From contig NZ_SGIU01000002.1 in NCBI RefSeq assembly GCF_004296335.1, positions 1,439,882 through 1,503,881 of the forward strand: a stretch of 64,000 nucleotides of DNA, given 5' to 3'. This DNA is from Flagellimonas allohymeniacidonis (GTDB lineage: Bacteria; Bacteroidota; Bacteroidia; Flavobacteriales; Flavobacteriaceae). The translations under genes and the position numbers were made by a program. The first letter of the stretch is position 1. Each line of letters opens with the position of its first letter. Of this stretch, positions 8,917-18,987 are shown one piece after another. The notes under the pieces are model-generated. The model saw only the letters and a list, made by a program, of their open reading frames with translations. It made no database searches and had not been told where the DNA came from.

Positions 8917-11900
8917 ATGAAAAGACAAGGCTTCATCCTTTTTCTGCTTCTCTTGCTATCGGCCTGTGCAACCTACAAAGCAAAATACAGCGAACCAATC
9001 CAAACCAATATCGCAGATACGAAGAAAGAGATTGCCCATACCTTCTACCTCATAGGAGATGCGGGTAAATCGCCCATGGGAACATTGAATCCAACTCTTA
9101 AGCTTTTCAAGGAAAAATTAGATCAGGCCAGTGACCAAAGCACGGCTATTTTTTTGGGTGACAATATTTATCCTGCCGGCTTGCCTGACAAAAAGAAGGA
9201 TGCGGAGGGGTACAATACCGCCAAAAATCATTTGGATGCCCAACTGGCAACTCTGGAAAACTTTAAGGGGCAACCGATTTTTATCCCGGGAAACCACGAT
9301 TGGTATGCAAATGGTCTAAAGGGATTGGAACGACAAGAGGACTACATAAAAAAAGCTTTAAAAGATAAAGATGCCTTCCAACCCAAGAATGGATGCCCCA
9401 TTGAGAAAATCGAAATCAGTGATGAAATTATTATAATAGCCATAGACACCGAATGGTACCTGACCAATTGGGACAAGCACCCTACCATCAATGACGACTG
9501 CGAGATAAAGAGTAGGGGAAGGTTTTTTGAGGAATTGGAGAGCCTGATCAAAAAGAATGTTGACAAGACGACCATTATTGCCATGCATCACCCCTTGTTT
9601 ACCTATGGTTCGCACGGAGGATATTTTTCGTTCAAACAAAATTTGTATCCCAGTAATGGCAAAGTACCTTTACCTGGGATTGGATCATTGGTCAATTTGC
9701 TTAGAAAGACTTCAGGGGCTTCCACTACCGACCAGCAGAACAAAATGTACACCTTTCTTAAAAATAGGATTGCTACGCTTGCCCAATTTTCTGATAAGGT
9801 GGTTGTTGTATCCGGCCACGAGCATACATTACAGTATATAGTTGAAAAGAACATCCCACAGATTGTCAGTGGCTCAGGAGCCAAGACCGGTGCGACACGT
9901 CTTTTAAATGGCAGTAAGTTTTCAACCGGAAAAACGGGTTACGCTGTTTTAAAGGTCTTTACCGATGGTTCTTCCCATGTAAGTTTTTATGGGGCCGATG
10001 CAACTGAGGAACTGTTGTTTCAGTCCGAAGTGCTCCCTCCGAATAAAACAGGAAAGAAAGCGGCTTATGATGATGAGTTCCCTGCTTTTAAAACGGCATC
10101 CATATATCCCGAAGAGCTAATGGATAAAAGCGGATTTCACAAATGGCTTTGGGGAGAACGGTATCGAAATTATTATGGGATCAAGGTAAAAGCTCCCACA
10201 GTGCGTTTGGATACCCTTTATGGAGGACTCACCGTGGTACGAAAGGGAGGAGGCAACCAATCTAGCTCCTTGCGATTGAAGGACAAGGATGGGAGGCAGT
10301 ATGTAATGCGTGCTCTCCTAAAAAGCGCAGAGCGTTATTTACAAGCGATAGCTTTCCAAGAACGGTACATTATCGGTAAGTTTGAGGACACCTCTATAGA
10401 AAGACTACTTCTGGATCTGTATACTGGTGCACACCCCTATGCCCCCTTCACCGTAGGCACCCTTTCAGATGCCGTGGGCCTATATCATACCAATCCAAAA
10501 CTATTTTATATACCCAAGCAGTCTACCTTAGGGGATTTTAATGGTGAATTTGGGGACGGTTTATATATGATTGAAGAGCACGTGTCCGATGGACATTCTG
10601 ATCTAGAGAGTTTTGGCAAGACCAAAAAAATTGAGAGTACATATGATCTTATTACTAAACTCCGAAAAGATGAAAAGTACGAACTGGATGGGACTACCTA
10701 TGCGAGGGCCAGACTTTTTGATATGCTCATCGGGGATTGGGACCGCCACGTGGATCAATGGCGCTGGGCTGAATTTGATGGAGAAAATGGTAAAAAGATT
10801 TATCGACCAATTCCAAGGGACCGAGATCAGGCCTATTCGCAATGGGGTGATGGATTCGTTATAGGATTTGGTTCAAGAGCAGTGCCGGGCCTCAAGATTT
10901 TTGAAGGTTTTGGTGAAGAAATCAGGAGTGTGAAGGGGTTTGCCTCTTCACCACGGACCTTCGCTCTGGATATGGCCTTATTGTCCAAGACGGATAGGGA
11001 CACATGGGTAGAGCAGGCCAAGTTTATTCAAGAAAACGTAACGGAGGAGGTAATTGATAAGGCACTTTTAGAGTTTCCGGAAGAAGTGAGGGATGAAACT
11101 GTTGACAAAATCAAGAAAACGCTGCTCTCTAGAAAAAGAAACCTTGTGGAAACTGCCAAGGAATACTTTGGCGTAATCAATAAGTACAGTGTGGTAACTG
11201 GGACTGATAAAGATGATTATTTCGACATCACTTCTTTAAAAGATGGGAGTCTTGAGATAAGGGGATATCGCATCAAGGGCGGAGAAAAGAAAGATCTGTT
11301 TTTTGAGAAAATCTATCACCCAGAGTTCACCAAGGAGGTTTGGGTATATGGTTTGGATGACGATGACGTTTTCGATGTGAACACCGCAACTTCCAAAATA
11401 AAGATTAGGATTGTTGGAGGACAGAACAACGATGTCTACAAAATTGATGGAAAAGCCAAAAAGGCGCACATTTATGACTTCAAGGCCAAAAACAATACCT
11501 ACGATGAGGCTTTCGGTGGTTCGGTACATCGCCTGAACGATTATGATACCAATACCTATGAATTCTTGAAAATAAAGGCTAGCAACAACATGTTGTTACC
11601 GTTATTGGGCTTTAATCCCGATGATGGTTTTAGTATTGGTGTTACCGATACCTACACCTTTAATGGTTTTCGGCAGAATCCATTTACCCAACAGCATACC
11701 TTTAATGCAGGATTTTATTTTGCCACCAGCGGTTTTGATTTGGGTTACAATGGAGAGTTCGCGCATATTTTTGAGAATGTAAACTTGGAACTAAATGCTA
11801 GGTTCACAAGTCCGAATTTTGCCATCAACTTCTTTGGATTTGGTAACGAAACCGAAAATAATGATGACGAAGAAGAACTGGAACTCGATTTTAACAGGGT

Positions 11901-12627
11901 AAAAATTCGAACTATAAAATTTGCACCTTCCCTCGTTTGGAGGGGACGACTTGGATCAAAAGTGAGAGTAGGGGCCTCCTATGAAAACTTTGATGTGGAA
12001 GAAACAGGGGATCGTTTTATTGAAGGCTTTTTTACAGATGCCGGACGTGACACCCAGCAAGACTTTTTTGGTGTTGACGCGGAATATGGATATTCCAATG
12101 CAGATAGTGAAGCCTTCCCTACCCTGGGAATGAGTTTTTCCTTGCATGGAGGGTACAAAACCAATCTAAGTGATTCCGGAAGGGCCTTTGGGTTCATTAT
12201 ACCCAGTTTGTCCATAGATCATAAGTTGTGTTCGAATGGTAGACTGGTGTTGGCCACTAAGGTTAAGGGGCACTTTAATATTGGAGATGATTTCGAGTTT
12301 TATCAAGGGGCCAGTATCGGAGCCAACAACGGCTTGCGTGGATTCCGTTTTCAACGATTTACGGGAAAAACGGCCTTTTACCAAAATACGGATCTTCGAT
12401 TGAGCTTCAGGAGTAGGAAGGCAGGATTTTTACCGGTTACCCCTGGTGTTTTTGGTGGCTTCGATTATGGAAGGGTTTGGTTTCCCGGGGATTCTTCGGA
12501 TAAATGGCACAATTCCGTTGGTGGTGGTTTCTTTGTGAATGGCGCTGATATATTATCCGCGAACATTGGTCTTTTTAACAGTGCCGATGGACTGCGGTTT
12601 GCCTTTGGGTTGGGCTTTGGCTTCTAA
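8917..12627 (+). CDS. Surface lipoprotein: metallophosphoesterase + kinase-like middle region + outer-membrane beta-barrel
   Basis: A 1236-residue fusion with a lipobox cysteine at residue 17 (LLSAC). About 45-340 are a metallophosphoesterase: LIGDAGKS, FLGDNIYP, IPGNHDWY, MHHPLF and SGHEHTLQY appear in the correct order. About 430-760 contain YVMRALLKS, LIGDWDRHVDQW (D609-R610-H611) and PIPRDRDQAY (D635, D637), a pattern like the catalytic and metal-binding loops of HipA/FAM20-type atypical kinases; this reading is inference. About 870-1236 are alternating beta strands ending in FGLGFGF, a BamA/surface-antigen-like barrel with a terminal aromatic residue. The protein is therefore likely anchored in the outer membrane. 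Its last four bases overlap the convergent gene at 12624. Confidence 0.8.
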   Translation: MKRQGFILFLLLLLSACATYKAKYSEPIQTNIADTKKEIAHTFYLIGDAGKSPMGTLNPTLKLFKEKLDQASDQSTAIFLGDNIYPAGLPDKKKDAEGYNTAKNHLDAQLATLENFKGQPIFIPGNHDWYANGLKGLERQEDYIKKALKDKDAFQPKNGCPIEKIEISDEIIIIAIDTEWYLTNWDKHPTINDDCEIKSRGRFFEELESLIKKNVDKTTIIAMHHPLFTYGSHGGYFSFKQNLYPSNGKVPLPGIGSLVNLLRKTSGASTTDQQNKMYTFLKNRIATLAQFSDKVVVVSGHEHTLQYIVEKNIPQIVSGSGAKTGATRLLNGSKFSTGKTGYAVLKVFTDGSSHVSFYGADATEELLFQSEVLPPNKTGKKAAYDDEFPAFKTASIYPEELMDKSGFHKWLWGERYRNYYGIKVKAPTVRLDTLYGGLTVVRKGGGNQSSSLRLKDKDGRQYVMRALLKSAERYLQAIAFQERYIIGKFEDTSIERLLLDLYTGAHPYAPFTVGTLSDAVGLYHTNPKLFYIPKQSTLGDFNGEFGDGLYMIEEHVSDGHSDLESFGKTKKIESTYDLITKLRKDEKYELDGTTYARARLFDMLIGDWDRHVDQWRWAEFDGENGKKIYRPIPRDRDQAYSQWGDGFVIGFGSRAVPGLKIFEGFGEEIRSVKGFASSPRTFALDMALLSKTDRDTWVEQAKFIQENVTEEVIDKALLEFPEEVRDETVDKIKKTLLSRKRNLVETAKEYFGVINKYSVVTGTDKDDYFDITSLKDGSLEIRGYRIKGGEKKDLFFEKIYHPEFTKEVWVYGLDDDDVFDVNTATSKIKIRIVGGQNNDVYKIDGKAKKAHIYDFKAKNNTYDEAFGGSVHRLNDYDTNTYEFLKIKASNNMLLPLLGFNPDDGFSIGVTDTYTFNGFRQNPFTQQHTFNAGFYFATSGFDLGYNGEFAHIFENVNLELNARFTSPNFAINFFGFGNETENNDDEEELELDFNRVKIRTIKFAPSLVWRGRLGSKVRVGASYENFDVEETGDRFIEGFFTDAGRDTQQDFFGVDAEYGYSNADSEAFPTLGMSFSLHGGYKTNLSDSGRAFGFIIPSLSIDHKLCSNGRLVLATKVKGHFNIGDDFEFYQGASIGANNGLRGFRFQRFTGKTAFYQNTDLRLSFRSRKAGFLPVTPGVFGGFDYGRVWFPGDSSDKWHNSVGGGFFVNGADILSANIGLFNSADGLRFAFGLGFGF

Positions 12628-13490
12628 TCTTTTTTTAGGGTATACGAGTATAGATTTCTTCCTTTGGTTTTTGATTGTTCGTCAGCAATTAGGAGGGTAC
12701 TGTCATTCACAAAACAAATAGACTCTTGTTGGGTACGGTGGAGCACATCTATGGTCTCCAGTTTACCTTGGGAGAAATCGTCCATAGAAAAATCGGTATA
12801 CAACCAGATAAATCCTGAGCCAAGCAACACAATTTTAGTGCCATCAGGAGAGATATCCGCTGCGGTGACCGAACAAAATTGACTGTCCGTGCATGTGACC
12901 AGTTCGCCAACACGCTGTGCAGCATATTTTCCTGGAGTATCCGGAACCTTGTAAATATAGGCCCTGCCGTTATAAGGCCTTGCTCTGTTTTTGGTAATGA
13001 GGTACAACGAGCTTCCATGATGAAAAAAAGCCTCACAATCGTAGTATAAACCTGCTTTTTTGGGTGGAAATTGGTTTTGCTCGGGATAGCGGAATTCTAT
13101 TTTTTCTGCATCTATTTTATCCCCTTTTTCTGTATCGGGATTGGGTACTTTGTAAATTACCAGGTCCTTTCGGTAGTTTCCATTATTTCCAAAGTCGCCG
13201 ATAAAGACATCACCATTTTGGGCTCTGGCCAAATCCTCCCAATCTTCGTTACCTGCATCCTTTACCTTAAGTTCCTGAATCAATTTACCTTTCAGGTTTA
13301 TCCGGTAAAGCCGGTCTTTATTCCCATTGTCTTCAATAATCCAAGCCGTATTGTTCTTTCCTGGGATAATTCCGGAAACTTCACTCAACTTGGAAGGTAA
13401 TTTTCCTAAATATTCCAAATCTCCATACCATGGGTTTTGGGCACATGCCTGAAATACAACAAGCCCAATAAGTGGCAGGATTTTATTCAT
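12624..13490 (-). CDS. Beta-propeller-like lipoprotein, function unknown
   Basis: A 288-residue lipoprotein with lipobox cysteine at 16 (FQAC). The mature part repeats short beta-strand units with turn motifs: KLSEVSGII, IIEDNGNKDRLYRINLKG, EDWEDLARAQNGDVFIGDFGNN, YDCEAFFHHGSSLYLITKNR, and SPDGTKIVLLG near the end. This looks like a five- or six-bladed propeller of the SdiA-regulated/esterase-like type, often proposed to bind or cleave extracellular ligands. The last gene of a six-gene minus-strand run; its start overlaps the previous gene by 8 bases, which argues for translational coupling. The enzyme activity, if any, is unknown. Confidence 0.7.
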   Translation of the reverse strand: MNKILPLIGLVVFQACAQNPWYGDLEYLGKLPSKLSEVSGIIPGKNNTAWIIEDNGNKDRLYRINLKGKLIQELKVKDAGNEDWEDLARAQNGDVFIGDFGNNGNYRKDLVIYKVPNPDTEKGDKIDAEKIEFRYPEQNQFPPKKAGLYYDCEAFFHHGSSLYLITKNRARPYNGRAYIYKVPDTPGKYAAQRVGELVTCTDSQFCSVTAADISPDGTKIVLLGSGFIWLYTDFSMDDFSQGKLETIDVLHRTQQESICFVNDSTLLIADEQSKTKGRNLYSYTLKKD

Positions 13491-14385
13491 TTTCTGGTTT
13501 GATGGGCATATAAATTTCTGCTTTCCACTTTAGTTCGTCACCTCCGTTATGGGGACTGTTGTAGAAAACCTCAACTGGGGTGTTTTCCACCGTAATGTTG
13601 TTTCTTTTGGCATAGTCCAACAGAGCATACCACGCGCGGTCGGAGGTAATATAATTGCCATTGTATTCTGCCTTAAGCGCTTTCTTTTTAAACATCCTCT
13701 TGTACTTGATGTCGCTTCCAATGGGCAATTTTTCAGAACGAATGATGGGTTGGGCAAAATTGTAGTAGATGCTATCCTTCTCTTGATCCCAGTGAGTGAC
13801 CTCAATCATCGGAAGCCCATCAAATTCTGCACCATTTGCAATAAGCTCGCCTGTGAGGTAATTAAAGTTTTTCATCATACCGCCAGCTTTTTGAAACTGA
13901 CTGACCTTCAAGGGTATATAGGCCAAGTATTTTGTGGGAACCTCATCTTCGCCTAGTATTTTCACTTTGAATTTTTTGGTATGATCTTGCAGGTTTTCGA
14001 TAAAATCCCTGACCGTTTTTCTACCTCTTTTCTCAAAATCGGTATCTGAAAAAGGCACATTCAATTTATTGGATAAACTATGGTTCAAGTCCTTAATGTC
14101 CACAGTAACCTTGGAAGTGGAATCGTTAATAGGTTTAATGTGCCATTGGTAACTGTGGATGGAGTCTCCAAACTTCACTTTTTGTGTCAAATGATAAATG
14201 TCTCCATCTTGCTGTATTTTGGCCTCGGTGTCCAAAGTCTTGTCCCAGAGTTTCAAAGTTTGATTTATGGCCCCCGGGAAGGTCTTTGCGGTAAATCGAA
14301 TGGTATAATCTGAAGGTTTAATGAACAAATACCATACAAGTGCCCCAATTACAACAAAAAGAGCACCATACACTATTTTCTTCAT
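13483..14385 (-). CDS. Membrane-anchored protein with a GyrI-like effector-binding domain
   Basis: A 300-residue protein with one N-terminal membrane helix (residues 4-22, GALFVVIGALVWYLFI). About 28-135 look like a lipid-binding START/SRPBCC-type fold (FTAKTFPGAINQTLKLW, HSYQWHIKPIN). About 150-297 match GyrI-like small-molecule binding domains (VPTKYLAYIPLKVS, GLPMIEVTHWDQ, then KAEYNGNYITSDRAWYALLDY and the final KAEIYMPIK strand). GyrI-like domains bind varied small molecules in regulators, and some act as hydrolases. There is no DNA-binding part. It is seven bases downstream of the haloperoxidase-like gene, in the same probable operon. Confidence 0.75.
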   Translation of the reverse strand: MKKIVYGALFVVIGALVWYLFIKPSDYTIRFTAKTFPGAINQTLKLWDKTLDTEAKIQQDGDIYHLTQKVKFGDSIHSYQWHIKPINDSTSKVTVDIKDLNHSLSNKLNVPFSDTDFEKRGRKTVRDFIENLQDHTKKFKVKILGEDEVPTKYLAYIPLKVSQFQKAGGMMKNFNYLTGELIANGAEFDGLPMIEVTHWDQEKDSIYYNFAQPIIRSEKLPIGSDIKYKRMFKKKALKAEYNGNYITSDRAWYALLDYAKRNNITVENTPVEVFYNSPHNGGDELKWKAEIYMPIKPENE

Positions 14386-14392
14386 AGAAAGT

Positions 14393-15748
14393 TTAGTTTG
14401 AAGCGAGTCCGGACTCGTTGTACATATTTAAGTTATCCACTACAAATTTTCCAAGGTCCCTACCTTGTTTTACCCCAATTTCTACCGCTGCCCTATAATG
14501 AATGCCACCATACATTCGGCTTATAGCCGCCTCGTCCGCAGCTTCGTAGAAAGAGTTAAAAGACCGCACAGGAAGTCCATAGGCAACCTCGGTATCATCG
14601 TCAAAAGCAAAGGTATCCCCATAAATACTTGTGAGGGCCACGGAAGCCGCTCCCGAAACCACACTATGGCCACTGGTATATTCTGGGAACGGAGGTGTTT
14701 GAAGCACTGGCTCCCAGCTATCATCAATATGCTCGTTGATAAGGGTTTCTGGTCTTATAAGACTACTGCGGTATTTTTCATCCCAACAGCTAATAAATGC
14801 ATCAGCTATAGCGATGGATGTTTTGGTATAGGTATAAACTGTTTTGGCCAAATCGGCATCCGTATTTCGAGATGCAATTTTGGCAATACCAATCCAGTGA
14901 GCACCTGGGGTAATCTTTTTGGTAGCAAACATCAAGTGTCCTCGGGTCACAGAAACATAGGGGTTGCAGTCCCAGAACTGGGCAATGGCCACTTCTTCAG
15001 AATCATCTCCCTTGGCAGTGATTTCATTGCTGATATCGTATACCTCCTTTACTTCCTTAAAAAAATCGGAACCTTCTTCCATAGAAAAGGGAGGAGGAGG
15101 TGTCGGTTTGAACTGTGGCGCAGAATCAATTACAAAAGGTCTTATTTTGTTCCAATGGGGTTCAATGCCATCCATATATGAAGGAGGCGTCGGCTGCCAT
15201 CTTGAAGGTTCATCGGAGTTAACGGTGAATTTCGGCATGGTACGCGTTTGCTTGTAATTGTCCTTGTCCATCCATTGGGCCACATGCTCTGCTACCTTAA
15301 GTCCGTAGTCCTTTGAGATGTTGAATTCCTTCTCATTGATTTCCTCCCAAATGGAATAAAGGCTATCTCTATAGGCAATAATGCGATCTTCAGAGAATAT
15401 CAGCCTGCGGTTCAAATCCATATGGGCAATCAAGGCGGCAAGATCATAGTTTAAGTTTTCGGTGGACTCAGGTTCCGGTACTGCCCCAAAATCATGGAGT
15501 TGGCCCGAGAGCGAATTATAATCCTCATTCTTCCGAGTCAAAATTTCATATGCAGCTATGTTAGGATAGGCATAAATTCTACTGGCAACAGGAGGGGAGA
15601 AGATATCATGAATCATTACCCCGGTCACCTTATCAACAGAGGCGTGATAATCTTCAGCGGTAATTACAATAGGTTCATTTTTTTTCTGACAGGAGGTGAC
15701 CATCAACATCACCAACAACGATAGTGCTCCAATTTTTTTCATCATCAT
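14393..15748 (-). CDS. Vanadium-dependent haloperoxidase-type lipoprotein (PAP2 superfamily)
   Basis: A 451-residue lipoprotein (cysteine 20, MVTSC). The C-terminal half has the complete vanadate/phosphate site of the PAP2/haloperoxidase superfamily: K325 and R332 in KYRSSLIRP, S359-G360-H361 in EYTSGHS, and R411 with H417 in RMYGGIH. The N-terminal part (about 40-200) is helical, with the DIFSPPVASRIYAYPNIAAYE opening seen in bacteroidete members. Vanadium haloperoxidases oxidise halides with hydrogen peroxide; related proteins of this group may instead be acid phosphatases, and sequence alone does not settle it. It follows three VCBS/UnbV lipoprotein genes with a five-base gap, so co-expression is likely. 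Confidence 0.85.
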   Translation of the reverse strand: MMMKKIGALSLLVMLMVTSCQKKNEPIVITAEDYHASVDKVTGVMIHDIFSPPVASRIYAYPNIAAYEILTRKNEDYNSLSGQLHDFGAVPEPESTENLNYDLAALIAHMDLNRRLIFSEDRIIAYRDSLYSIWEEINEKEFNISKDYGLKVAEHVAQWMDKDNYKQTRTMPKFTVNSDEPSRWQPTPPSYMDGIEPHWNKIRPFVIDSAPQFKPTPPPPFSMEEGSDFFKEVKEVYDISNEITAKGDDSEEVAIAQFWDCNPYVSVTRGHLMFATKKITPGAHWIGIAKIASRNTDADLAKTVYTYTKTSIAIADAFISCWDEKYRSSLIRPETLINEHIDDSWEPVLQTPPFPEYTSGHSVVSGAASVALTSIYGDTFAFDDDTEVAYGLPVRSFNSFYEAADEAAISRMYGGIHYRAAVEIGVKQGRDLGKFVVDNLNMYNESGLASN

Positions 15749-15753
15749 CCTTT

Positions 15754-18700
15754 TTATTTGTTTAATATTTGGTAGGTTTCTGCTTCAGCATTATTAAAAA
15801 CAGCCAACAGATAAGGCTCATTATTGATTTCCAATACATGAAGGTGCCTTAGGGATTTTTGGGTGAAATCCAAACCAAGTCGGCTCCCCAAAATTATATC
15901 ATTTTCATTGTTTATCAATGCTCCTGGGAAAGAATCAAAACGACCGTGATACGGTTTTACCCCAAAGTAATTGCCTCCGACCAGAACCTCCATAGCCCCA
16001 TCCCCGTCAAAATCATAAGAGATAAAGTCCATTATCGGTGCAATTTGAAGTTCATTTTCAAAGGGAACAAAGGAGAAACTCCCTTGCTCATTCTTTAGAT
16101 ACCCAGAGGCCAAAAGGGTTGTCTCTAATACCTTTGCTTTTGATAAAGTAGCTTCATCAAAAATTTCTTCTATCGACTTCCCGGCAAAAGAAGTGTACGA
16201 GGTAAAGGATTTTCTCAAAAATTCCATTTGCCCAGAAAGCCCATCCAATCCTTCAATGGGATAGTATTTTCCATTTTTGGGTATGGCCGTAACTGTTTCT
16301 GTTTGACCATTTCCATCAAAATCATAAAAATACATCCGTAGAGGCATTTCCTGTGAGGCTTTGAACTTGTTGTTCGTGCCCCAATTGCCCAGTAGGTAAT
16401 CTCGATCACCGTCTCCGTCTATATCGAACGAATGAATGGATTGCCAAAGGCCATTGAGTCTTAAATCGGAGACTTTTTCGAAACGGCCATTTTGATTTTT
16501 TAAAAAAACGGGCGACATCCACTCCCCGATGACAATCAGGTCTTTTTGGCCATCATTGTCAAAGTCATCCCAAAGAGCATCGGTAACCATTCCTTGTATG
16601 GCGTTGAAAGTATTGTCAATGATAAAGGAACCATTTTCATTTTTCAATAAATGGGAAGGCACCGGTTTTCCGAAGCTTCCAGTTTCGGCATGGCCACCAA
16701 TAAAGATATCCAAATCTCCATCACCATCGTAATCGCAAGTTTTCACAACCGAGGTATTCTGAAAGATTTCTGGAACAGTACCTTCGGTAAAAATAGAGTC
16801 TGTTTGTATGAGAAAGGTTTCGGTGAGGGGTTTGGATTTACCATAAAAGTCGCCTCCCCCGGCACCAAGGATAATGTCGTTTTTAAGGTCTCCGTTGAAA
16901 TCAGCGATTACCGCGGATATCTGTTCCTTGACGGAGTCTTTTTTGATTTCTTCGAGATCTTGAAACACAAAAGTGCTGTCTTGTTGCACAAAAACACGTG
17001 CTGGGTAAAATTTAGAGCCTCCAAAAAGAATATCTTCCTTTCCATCTTGGTTCAAGTCGCCGACTGCCATTGCTGGGCCTCGGTCTGATAGTTTGTAGGG
17101 AATTAATTTCTCTCGATTGAAATCCACATAATTATCTTCCTTATGTAGGTAGTCAATCCCCAAATTCCCCTCAACTTTTTTGAACAGTGGTGAATTATTT
17201 GTTTTCCGATAGATGTAGGGTTTGGAATTTTCGGGTGCAAGGATCAACTGCTGATTCGCTTGGACATTCCTCAAAACCTGAAAGGTTTGGTTAGGCCAGA
17301 TGACCTTGAGCGAATCCACCTTTTCTGATTTTCCTAAACCAAAATGGACTATGGGTTCAGAAGAAGCTTGGAATCCTCGAGAAGGAAACAATTCTTTAAA
17401 TTGAACTTGCCCATCGGTGTAGGCATATGCTTTGGTTCCAATACCAAAAGTGTTTTTGCCCCGATATTTGATTTTTGCCTTTAGAAAATTAGCTTCGTCA
17501 TTGGTTTTGTTCAAATAAATCGTAGCTGGGGCATTCAAATTATTGACCACCAAATCAAGGTCCCCATCATTATCCAAATCCCCATAAGCCGTGGCTCCCG
17601 AAATCTGGGCATCACCCACAATCCACGATTCGGATTTATCCTCAAAAGCGAGCCCTTTTTTCCCTTTAAAAATATAGTTATGATGCACGCCGGACGGCAT
17701 CATTTCCAAGGCTTGCTGATCCACCAATTTGGTGTTGCTTATCTTATTTTGAATCTGGTCGCTAGAGACAAATTTGATGAAGTCAAGATCATTGGGCCGT
17801 TTCGGGATTCCATTGGCAACGAAAAGGTCTTGCTCGCCATCTTGGTCGTAATCCGCAAAAAGAGGTGCCCAACTCCAGTCTGTAGCTGCGATTCCACTTA
17901 AAAGTGCGGTTTCCATGAATTTGCCATCGGGCTGATTTACATAAAGCATATTTCGGGTGAACTGGTAGTGGTACCCATATTGTTGAACCCGAAGTTTTTG
18001 GGTCTGGATGTTGTCATCCCCTTCCGAAGCTTTTAGGGGGATTTCTTCTGCAGGAAGCATGTCCAGTGAGATAAGATCGGGAAGGCCATCATGATTGATA
18101 TCAGCTACATCGCTACCCATCGAAAATCGGGAGGTGTGCCCAAAGTAGGTCCGAAGACTTTCAGTAAAGGTGCCATCACCGTTGTTCAAATAGAAATAAT
18201 CATCTTCATGGAAGTCGTTGCCGACGTAGATATCGGGGTAGCCATCCATATTGAAGTCGGAAACTGCGACTCCGAGACCGTACCCATTGATGCCTCCAAA
18301 AATTCCAGCTTCCTCACTAACATCAACAAATTTGCCATTATCGTTTCTAAGGAGCTTGTCCCCGGTTTCATAATTACGTTGAAGACGAAGACTGGCTTTT
18401 CCGAATGATTCTGAGGTATGAACTGCATGATTGAGCAGGTAAAGATCTAAGTCACCATCCAAATCATAATCCAAAAAAGTCGCAGATGAGCTATAGGAAT
18501 CGAAATCCAAACCATAGCTTGCAGCACTCTCGGTAAATGTGCCATCTTGGTTATTGATAAAGAGTTCGTTATAGCCATTAAAACCATTGATGCCCACGAC
18601 TGCGCAGACGTAAATATCCAGCCAACCATCCCCATTGATATCGGCCATTGTAGAGCCCGTGTTCCAAGAACTGTTCCCTGCTACCCCAGCGCTATCCGTA

Positions 18701-18987
18701 GCATCCTCAAATTGAAGATCTCCTTTGTTGATGAAAAGCTTGTTCTTTACCTGATTTCCAGAAAAATAGATGTCAGGTAGGCCATCATTGTTGATGTCCC
18801 CTACGGCCACACCACCTCCATTGTAGAAGTAGAGGTAATCCAAAATATTTAGATCATCAGTTTCGGTAATGGTATTGATGAAGTTGACTCCTGTCTTCTT
18901 TGGTGCTGGCGTTGAAAAGAGTTCACCTTCCTTTTTGCACCCCACAAACAGCAGACTGGCAAAAAGAGCTACAAAAAGCCTATTCAT
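15754..18987 (-). CDS. VCBS/FG-GAP repeat lipoprotein with ASPIC/UnbV domain (CRTAC1-like), third of three tandem copies
   Basis: I start this 1077-residue protein at the ATG at 18987, not the in-frame one at 19017, because it gives a compact lipoprotein signal (MNRLFVALFASLLFVGC, cysteine 17) and an 8-base overlap with the preceding gene. The mature protein has many DxDxDG calcium-binding FG-GAP/VCBS units (DINNDGLPDIYFSGN is typical), an ASPIC/UnbV domain at about 490-570 (PSRGFQASS, FGLGKSEKVDSLKVIWP) and a second propeller-like set to about 1000. These proteins are abundant surface or exported proteins in marine Bacteroidetes; the ligand is unknown. It follows two paralogues and precedes the haloperoxidase-type gene by five bases. 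Confidence 0.85.
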   Translation of the reverse strand: MNRLFVALFASLLFVGCKKEGELFSTPAPKKTGVNFINTITETDDLNILDYLYFYNGGGVAVGDINNDGLPDIYFSGNQVKNKLFINKGDLQFEDATDSAGVAGNSSWNTGSTMADINGDGWLDIYVCAVVGINGFNGYNELFINNQDGTFTESAASYGLDFDSYSSSATFLDYDLDGDLDLYLLNHAVHTSESFGKASLRLQRNYETGDKLLRNDNGKFVDVSEEAGIFGGINGYGLGVAVSDFNMDGYPDIYVGNDFHEDDYFYLNNGDGTFTESLRTYFGHTSRFSMGSDVADINHDGLPDLISLDMLPAEEIPLKASEGDDNIQTQKLRVQQYGYHYQFTRNMLYVNQPDGKFMETALLSGIAATDWSWAPLFADYDQDGEQDLFVANGIPKRPNDLDFIKFVSSDQIQNKISNTKLVDQQALEMMPSGVHHNYIFKGKKGLAFEDKSESWIVGDAQISGATAYGDLDNDGDLDLVVNNLNAPATIYLNKTNDEANFLKAKIKYRGKNTFGIGTKAYAYTDGQVQFKELFPSRGFQASSEPIVHFGLGKSEKVDSLKVIWPNQTFQVLRNVQANQQLILAPENSKPYIYRKTNNSPLFKKVEGNLGIDYLHKEDNYVDFNREKLIPYKLSDRGPAMAVGDLNQDGKEDILFGGSKFYPARVFVQQDSTFVFQDLEEIKKDSVKEQISAVIADFNGDLKNDIILGAGGGDFYGKSKPLTETFLIQTDSIFTEGTVPEIFQNTSVVKTCDYDGDGDLDIFIGGHAETGSFGKPVPSHLLKNENGSFIIDNTFNAIQGMVTDALWDDFDNDGQKDLIVIGEWMSPVFLKNQNGRFEKVSDLRLNGLWQSIHSFDIDGDGDRDYLLGNWGTNNKFKASQEMPLRMYFYDFDGNGQTETVTAIPKNGKYYPIEGLDGLSGQMEFLRKSFTSYTSFAGKSIEEIFDEATLSKAKVLETTLLASGYLKNEQGSFSFVPFENELQIAPIMDFISYDFDGDGAMEVLVGGNYFGVKPYHGRFDSFPGALINNENDIILGSRLGLDFTQKSLRHLHVLEINNEPYLLAVFNNAEAETYQILNK

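Noticed and set aside
14465-15181. Long plus-strand open frame (238 codons) opposite the haloperoxidase-type gene
   Set aside because: The minus-strand gene has a full set of catalytic residues; the antisense frame has an odd composition and no recognisable domain.
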